DNA from: CAYNFH01 sp964396385
GTDB taxonomy: Bacteria; Armatimonadota; Chthonomonadetes; Chthonomonadales; CAJBBX01
DNA: 25,984 nt
Direction of reading: 5' to 3'
Assembly (NCBI GenBank): GCA_964396385.1
Contig: CAYNFH010000076.1
Coordinates: 1 to 25,984, forward strand
Shown here: positions 20,702 through 25,984 of the stretch, one piece after another
Position numbering within the stretch: the stretch's first letter is position 1
Layout: every line of letters begins with the position of its first letter
Made by a program: the position numbers and the translations under genes
The notes under the pieces: model-generated
Databases searched by the model: none
Told to the model about the DNA's origin: nothing
Seen by the model: the letters and a program-made list of their open reading frames with translations, nothing else

Positions 20702-23700
20702 CTAGTCGGCCGGTTGGGGCGTGAGGCCGGAGACCGGCGCCGCGGCGGTAGTGGTCGTCGCCTGCGCCTCTTCCTGCTGCAGGTATCGCTCCCGCTCGGC
20801 CTGCTTGAGGGTACGCCAGATCAGGAACTGCTTGCGCAGCGTGTTCAGGAACCGGCGGTTCACCCGCTTCCAGTTGGAGATGTCGCCGCTCTCCCGGTCG
20901 ATAATGAGCCGGATCTCGTACACGTCCGCCATGGCGGTCGGCAGCGTCTCGATGGCCACCTTCTGGCTCACGCCCAGGTCGAACGGGGCCAGCCAGGCGG
21001 TACACCGGATGCGGTAGCCGGTGAGCTGCGGCACCGTGGCGTCCCCTTCCGGCTCGGCCCGCAACGCCGCGTCCGACCCGCCGTCCGGTCCGGTGGCCGC
21101 CACCCCGAACTCCTCCGTCTCCACTCCCTGCGTCACGAAGTCGCCGATGCTGTACTCCTCGTACGCCGCGAACCACTCGGCCAGGAACTGGTTGAGCCCC
21201 GTGGCCTGCTCGCCGGTGACCGCAAAGGGGAGGGGGATGGTCCAGCGGTCGCCCTCCGGCTCCGGCACGCGCCACGTGCGGTCGATGGCGGGGGTCGCCA
21301 CTTCGGCCGCCTTGCGGGCGGGATAGAGCGTGGAGAGGAGCACGACCGCCACCACGACCAAGGTAGTGAGCACGGCTGACACGGAGGAGAAGTTCAGGTA
21401 GAGCCCCTGGAACGCGCCGGTTGCCACCAGGACCTTCGTGGTAACCTGGGCCACGAGGTAGCCCGCGACCGACCCCAGGATGGCGTAGACGAGGGCCTCC
21501 GCCATAAACAGCATCCCGATGTGCGATGGCGCGAGCCCGATGGAGGAGAAGATGTGGATCTCCTTGATCCGCTCATAAACTGAGCCGAGCATCGTGTTCA
21601 GGACGATAAGCGCCGCGATCAGCACGGGGAAGAAGACCAGCTCCAAGCCGCGGCTGGAGGTTGCCGCGATGGAGGAGTAACGCTCGATGGTGGGGCGGCC
21701 GCCATCCGTGGGGATACGGCCGGCGTAAAGGTTGAGCCCCAGTCGGTGCATGAGGGGGCCCAGGGTGGTAAGGACCGCTTTGGGGTCGCCCAGGTCAATG
21801 GCGATGGAGCGCAGCTCCGCGCCGATGTTGACCGCCGTCTCGTACGGCAGGAAGAAGACCGAGTCCGGCTCCAGGTGCGTGTACTCTCGGAAGCCTGTCT
21901 CGCCGCCGCCCTTGCCCTGCCTGGTGAGCTTCTGCATGAGGATGAAGTCCACCGGCGTGAGCATCTCGTTGTCGAGGTCGGTGATCTGCTTGAACTTGGC
22001 GGTGTCCAGGATCCCGATGACGGTATAGTCCACGCCCGCGTAGGAGACGGTGGCTTTGCCGACGTCCTTGGGATCCACACGAAGCGACGCAGCGATGTTG
22101 TCCGGCAGCACGATATCGTAGACATCTCCGGGCTGGAACCATCGCCCCGCGCTAAGCGCATCCTGCGGCCGGGTCACCTTCATCTCCTGCGGGGTGAGCC
22201 CCACCATGGCCTTGGCGTCGAACTGCTGGTCCGCGCGCTTGAGCGTGAGGAAGGACTGCTCGCCCATCTGGGTACCGAAGAACCAGGCGCGCGGCGCAAC
22301 CGCGTTTGTCCGCCCGTACTCGTCGGCCAGGAGCCGGTAGGCGGGCTCCTGGAGCTGGTCCCACATGGCCGTGCGGATCATCAGGCCGTTATACCGGGGG
22401 GTGCCCGGGGCGGGCACCTGGTTGAACCGCATCGTCTGGACGATGGACGTGAAGGAGAGGACGGTGAAGGTAAGCAGTATGAGGGTGGCGCAGGTCAGCA
22501 TCGTACGGGCCTTGCGGCGACGCATATTGGAGATGCCCAGGTTGAACGCCGCCAGCGCCACGGACACCCGGCCGATGTCCGCCTTGTGGACGCCTGACAC
22601 CTGCTGGTTCATCTGCTTGAGCTGCTCCTCGAACTTGCCGGCGATGAGGCCGATGACGATGAGCGAGAGCGCCAGCATGATGAAGGCGAGGAAGACGATG
22701 ATGGGGCTTTTGGTGATCTCGAAGGCTGGATGCACCTGGCTGAAGGCGAGAAACACCAGCAGGAAGATAACGCCGGCGATGCTGAGCTGCTTCTTGAGCT
22801 CGTAGGAGCCCCAGAACAGCCGCTCCGTGAAGAACGCGAACGGAAGGAGCAGCGCCAGGTAGAAAATAACTCCCTGGACAACATCTATCTGGGTGTGCTG
22901 CACGTCCGGATAGGCGCGCGACTCAAATCCCCAGGCGTCGCGCGACTTGTAGTAGAACTGCTCCCAGTCCTTCTGGCTCTGAGCCTGCTCGGCGCTCGTG
23001 ATCGACTGCTGCGCGAGCTTGTGCAGATCGTCCACGCCCTCGTTGACGATGCGATACTTGGCGAGGCTGCGGATGCGCCAGTCGTCCAAGCTCCACATGT
23101 CCTTGGCCACATGGAGCGCCGTATTGTAGATGGCTCCGCCGCGGGCTATCTCCGTGCGCGGATCGTACTTCTCCTCCGCCACGTTCCCGAGGATCTCCGC
23201 GTTCTGCCCTTCGGTCTGCTTGCCGGCGACCAGGTAGCCGATGCCGTCCGGGTGCTGCGGCATGGAATTTATGAGGATGAGCCGGGTGGCGGCCGGTCCC
23301 GAGCCCATCAGGATCTTTAGCCGGGTACCGGGCTGCGAGAAAATGACCGCCATGTCCTCCACATAGGAGCCGACCATGGTGGGGTCCTGCGGGTCGATAG
23401 CGTACCCATACATGCGCGGCTCGCCGTTGCTGGCGCCGTCCAGCACGTCGATGGTGGTCAGCGCCCGCAGCGACTGCATATCCACCAGGTCGAAGATAGC
23501 GGTGGGCACGCACCGGAAGAGGATGATGGGTACCTCTTTGGTGGCCGTGGTGACCATCACGTCCAGCGGGATCCACTTGGCGCCGGTCACGCCCAGGTCC
23601 GGCGCGTAGTCTATCTCCCCCCGTGTCTCTGGCCGCTGGTCCAGGTGGTACGCGGCGATAGTGGTCGGCTTGTTGCCGTTCGTGGCGGTGAGGGGGGCCA

Positions 23701-25720
23701 CGCCGTGGAACTCAAACTGGTTGGTGTCGTTCGTTCCCGGGATGTCGAAGGTGGGCTGGATCATGTTCCCGCGGACGCCCATGAAGCTCTTGGTGCGGTT
23801 CCGGACGACTACCAGGGAGTTCTCGAGGGCGGGGTCGGAGTAGGCGAAGTACGTTTTCTTGGGGTTGAACATCGCGACGCGCCCCTTGAGGGTGGCGAAG
23901 CCGCCCTGGAGCGCCATTCGCGACCACTTGGAGGGGTCGGTGACCGGCATCCGCTGCGCGTTCACGTCGCCGGGCTCGTTGGTATCGTTCAGGATGTTCT
24001 GGAACTCGCAGGCAAGGAGCTTGGTCTGGAAGGCGAGGTTGGCGATGTTGACGTGGTCCGGCGTGTCAAAGGGGGTGTCGACCAGGTCGCGCGCATCGTC
24101 AATGGAGGCGAAGGTAACGCCCAGCCCCTGCGCCATCGTGACGACCTCGGAGTCGAAGGCGGGCTTGCCGGGGATGTAGTTGCGCCAGTTCTTGCCGTCT
24201 ACGGGGTTGATGCCGTCCGCAAAGACCTTCTTGTTGTCGAAGCCGATGGTGTTGCCGATCTTCTCCGCGTTCTCGCGGCAGACCCGGCCAATATCCGAAA
24301 ACTTGCCCTGGATGTCTTCACGGACGTCGTAGAACCAGCTCTTGTAGAAGATGCCGACACCGCGCGTCTGGCTGGTGAGGTCCAGGCCGGCCCAGAGATA
24401 GATGTTGGGCCGGTCGCGCAGCGGCTCGTGGGTAGTGGCGTAGAAGCCCGCGTTGAGCCCCAGCATAATGAGCGTCAGGAGGCCCACGGCGATGGTGCCG
24501 AGATCCCAGCGGCGTCCGCCTTCCGCAATCGGTCGCGACAGTCGGGAGAAGAGCCACACCAGGAAAAGCAGGAGGAAGATGCCGAGCCAGATTCCGGTGG
24601 AGCGCGCGTACTGGCGCGAGGTCGCCGTCTCGGCGATGCTCGGACGCGCCCACTCGTCCATGTGGTTGTTTAGATACTCCCGGATGCCCTGGAGCGCGAT
24701 GTGGTGCGCGCTCGTCGCGACGAACCAGACCGTGCGGCCGGGGGGCCTCTGCTTATAGATGCGTGCCAGCTCCAGGAGCGATGCCATGCCGCACGCGGAC
24801 TCGGCGCCCGGGGCGAGGGACGGAACCACCGACATCGAGTCGTAGTAGCCTTCGATCACGATGATCTGATCCCGCATCTTCGGATCCGTGCCGGGGATGT
24901 AGCCGAAGATGTTCCGCGACTGCCGCTTCTCCCAGGGCATGGTACAGGTAAGAGTGCAGGTGGGGGCGCGGCGGCCGGCCGTGGCGGCCAGGAGGGGGGC
25001 GGCGTCCGAGGCGGTTATCCAGAACCGGGGGATGGAGATGGGGATCGAGACGAACTTGGCCTCCGCCTCGCCCCGCATCGTGGTGTCCGGCGCGACGAAG
25101 ATGACCGCCCTGGCCCCGAGCCGGGGCGCGTTGAGCCATTCCGCCCGGCTGTTGAAGTCCACCATCACCACGCTACCCTCAACGTCCTTGCCGTTGAAGT
25201 TTGCGAGCTTGCCGTTGCCCACGTAGATGAGCGGCGCCGTCAGCCCGCTCTGCGGCAGCATGGAGGTCCGCACGAGGTTGGGCCAGAGGGGGTAAAGCCT
25301 GGCGGATGAGGGGGTGACGGGGTGAGGGGGTGAAGGGGTGAATCCGGAATTGGCAATGTCGCCGTGTCCCCGCGTTGCCGCGTCCGAGCTGAGGGTGATG
25401 CGGGCATCGCCCGCATCCACCGGCACGGCTACGTCGAAGGCTTCGCTGCGGACGCCCTGGAGACCGATCTCCCGGAACTGCTGCTCCACGTACGCGGCTG
25501 CCTTCGCGTCGCCCGGGTAGCCGGCGACGCGCGAGCCAAAGCCCGCGAGCGTGTCCACGGTGCGCTGAAGGTTCTGGGGGTTGACGGCGGCCGCCCGGTC
25601 GCGGTAGGCGGCTTCCAGCTTGGGATCGAGGGCGAGGGCACGGGGGCCCTGGAGGGCAAGCAGCAGCGAAACGAGCGGCAGAAACCAGAGTCCGATCGAG
25701 CGGACCCGGACGGATTGCAT
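20702..25720 (-). CDS. Giant fusion: degenerate M28 peptidase domain plus FtsX/MacB-type permease
   Basis: A 1672-residue protein. Order: signal peptide (1-31); M28-like domain with inserted PA domain (about 160-250); two helices (376-393, 407-426); second half of the M28 fold (439-574); a large outside region to about 945; three helices (about 947-1030); an FtsX entry helix (FNLGISNMRRRKARTMLTCA, near 1065-1090); a MacB-like outside domain; the FtsX core of three helices from about 1355 (YERIKEIHIFSSIGLAPSHI); and a roughly 200-residue cytoplasmic tail. The peptidase residues are altered: GYYDS for GHYDS, SAHHIALQG for SAEExGLxG, VDTPFDT for YHTxxDT, while the Asp in GLDLTS is kept, so normal zinc catalysis is doubtful. 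ATG 25720 has AAAGGA at eight bases; ATG 25738 has its site too close. An OPT-like gene follows after 16 bp. Confidence 0.85.
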   Translation of the reverse strand: MQSVRVRSIGLWFLPLVSLLLALQGPRALALDPKLEAAYRDRAAAVNPQNLQRTVDTLAGFGSRVAGYPGDAKAAAYVEQQFREIGLQGVRSEAFDVAVPVDAGDARITLSSDAATRGHGDIANSGFTPSPPHPVTPSSARLYPLWPNLVRTSMLPQSGLTAPLIYVGNGKLANFNGKDVEGSVVMVDFNSRAEWLNAPRLGARAVIFVAPDTTMRGEAEAKFVSIPISIPRFWITASDAAPLLAATAGRRAPTCTLTCTMPWEKRQSRNIFGYIPGTDPKMRDQIIVIEGYYDSMSVVPSLAPGAESACGMASLLELARIYKQRPPGRTVWFVATSAHHIALQGIREYLNNHMDEWARPSIAETATSRQYARSTGIWLGIFLLLFLVWLFSRLSRPIAEGGRRWDLGTIAVGLLTLIMLGLNAGFYATTHEPLRDRPNIYLWAGLDLTSQTRGVGIFYKSWFYDVREDIQGKFSDIGRVCRENAEKIGNTIGFDNKKVFADGINPVDGKNWRNYIPGKPAFDSEVVTMAQGLGVTFASIDDARDLVDTPFDTPDHVNIANLAFQTKLLACEFQNILNDTNEPGDVNAQRMPVTDPSKWSRMALQGGFATLKGRVAMFNPKKTYFAYSDPALENSLVVVRNRTKSFMGVRGNMIQPTFDIPGTNDTNQFEFHGVAPLTATNGNKPTTIAAYHLDQRPETRGEIDYAPDLGVTGAKWIPLDVMVTTATKEVPIILFRCVPTAIFDLVDMQSLRALTTIDVLDGASNGEPRMYGYAIDPQDPTMVGSYVEDMAVIFSQPGTRLKILMGSGPAATRLILINSMPQHPDGIGYLVAGKQTEGQNAEILGNVAEEKYDPRTEIARGGAIYNTALHVAKDMWSLDDWRIRSLAKYRIVNEGVDDLHKLAQQSITSAEQAQSQKDWEQFYYKSRDAWGFESRAYPDVQHTQIDVVQGVIFYLALLLPFAFFTERLFWGSYELKKQLSIAGVIFLLVFLAFSQVHPAFEITKSPIIVFLAFIMLALSLIVIGLIAGKFEEQLKQMNQQVSGVHKADIGRVSVALAAFNLGISNMRRRKARTMLTCATLILLTFTVLSFTSIVQTMRFNQVPAPGTPRYNGLMIRTAMWDQLQEPAYRLLADEYGRTNAVAPRAWFFGTQMGEQSFLTLKRADQQFDAKAMVGLTPQEMKVTRPQDALSAGRWFQPGDVYDIVLPDNIAASLRVDPKDVGKATVSYAGVDYTVIGILDTAKFKQITDLDNEMLTPVDFILMQKLTRQGKGGGETGFREYTHLEPDSVFFLPYETAVNIGAELRSIAIDLGDPKAVLTTLGPLMHRLGLNLYAGRIPTDGGRPTIERYSSIAATSSRGLELVFFPVLIAALIVLNTMLGSVYERIKEIHIFSSIGLAPSHIGMLFMAEALVYAILGSVAGYLVAQVTTKVLVATGAFQGLYLNFSSVSAVLTTLVVVAVVLLSTLYPARKAAEVATPAIDRTWRVPEPEGDRWTIPLPFAVTGEQATGLNQFLAEWFAAYEEYSIGDFVTQGVETEEFGVAATGPDGGSDAALRAEPEGDATVPQLTGYRIRCTAWLAPFDLGVSQKVAIETLPTAMADVYEIRLIIDRESGDISNWKRVNRRFLNTLRKQFLIWRTLKQAERERYLQQEEAQATTTTAAAPVSGLTPQPAD
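25308..25339. repeat. Octamer array GANGGGGT x 4 inside the M28 domain
   Basis: GAGGGGGT, GACGGGGT, GAGGGGGT, GAAGGGGT, followed by GAAT. On the minus strand it is read in frame as FTPSPPHPVTPSS (about residues 127-139 of the giant protein), a proline-rich loop just before the PA-domain part. Confidence 0.85.
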
Positions 25721-25799
25721 CCGCGCTATCCTTTCCATTCTCCTTGACCGGCGTCAGAGCCGGGAGAGAGCGCGAAGTGAAGGGGTATCGGTCGAGAGC

Positions 25800-25829
25800 A
25801 TCTTATCATAACGGCGAGCCAAAAGGCAA
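25800..25829 (-). promoter_or_regulatory. Putative promoter of the minus-strand gene run
   Basis: On the minus strand TTGCCT (25829-25824) and TAAGAT (25805-25800) are 18 bp apart, about 80 bp upstream of the ATG at 25720. It is the best candidate for driving the giant gene and the co-directional genes after it. Apart from this and a palindrome, 25739-25984 shows no gene or other signal. Confidence 0.4.
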
Positions 25830-25923
25830 GGAGCGTGCCGTACCTCAGCGCCGGCTCGGTTGACTCCGGAACCTGGTGGTGGCAGTGCGGAGTCCGGGGC
25901 GCTGCGGCTTTCGTGCTCAAAGT

Positions 25924-25937
25924 GTGCAGCGCTGCAC
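25924..25937. promoter_or_regulatory. 14-bp perfect palindrome, possible operator
   Basis: GTGCAGCGCTGCAC is its own reverse complement. It lies about 95 bp upstream of the putative promoter of the giant gene. A dimeric regulator could bind here, but the flanks are not symmetric and no second copy was noticed. Confidence 0.25.
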
Positions 25938-25984
25938 GAATTGGCCTGGACGCGCAGGCAGCAGGCAGCAGTCTGCGGGCGGCG

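Noticed and set aside
20702..25720. Two or more separate genes instead of one giant gene
   Set aside because: The frame is open throughout, the domains follow in sensible topological order, and no internal ribosome site with start suggests a split.
25726..25920. Small minus-strand frame upstream of the giant gene
   Set aside because: It overlaps the putative promoter and leader of the giant gene and shows no coding character.

Overview
The window is GC-rich bacterial chromosome, apparently from a draft or metagenome assembly: two runs of exactly ten N (12911-12920, 19553-19562) look like scaffold joins, and at least the second is a faulty join inside a gene. H-X9-DG (pilin-tail) proteins, OPT-like membrane proteins of the type I recall as DUF6784/DUF6785, and a secreted family best known from Acidobacteria suggest Armatimonadota or a nearby lineage. 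That placement is inference; there is no rRNA or tRNA in the window to settle it.

Left part (1-13711), mostly plus strand: the end of a sugar-type ABC permease; a hicA/hicB toxin-antitoxin pair arranged convergently instead of in tandem; a TauE/SafE-like permease; a secreted kinase-like protein on the minus strand; ftsY; a WalJ/YycJ-type metallo-hydrolase; a CBS-GGDEF diguanylate cyclase behind a structured leader; ridA on the minus strand; an S41 peptidase 6 bp upstream of an OPT-like 12-or-more-TM protein; proS; and an MgtC/SapB protein that meets the next gene stop-to-stop.

Right part (13712-25720), all minus strand, is one co-directional run of eight genes. In transcription order: a 1672-residue fusion of a degenerate M28 peptidase domain to an FtsX/MacB-type permease, an OPT-like membrane protein 16 bp later, two membrane-anchored H-X9-DG paralogues (the second apparently frameshifted), an unknown two-lobed protein, a PqqD-like small protein, a short FtsX-type permease and a LolD/MacB-type ATPase. 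Gaps are at most about 120 bp and one junction is an ATGA overlap. I read it as a candidate undescribed envelope or peptide-handling system: one ATPase could energise both FtsX-type proteins, the PqqD fold is a peptide-binding fold, and the OPT-like protein would be the transporter. The parallel pairing of the S41 peptidase with the other OPT-like gene supports a peptidase-transporter theme.

The other outstanding property is the intergenic DNA. At least nine sites carry tandem arrays of 7-, 8- or 9-bp units with unrelated sequences (TGACTNC, CCGTCNN, ACCACAG, CTTCAAC, CCCTCAA, AGCCATC, CACCTGAA, GANGGGGT, NNCACAGAG). Five are paired as inverted arms that would fold into long hairpins. Three arrays run into reading frames (FtsY linker, M28 domain of the giant protein, N terminus of an H-X9-DG protein). 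They resemble in style the heptanucleotide STRR repeats known from cyanobacteria.
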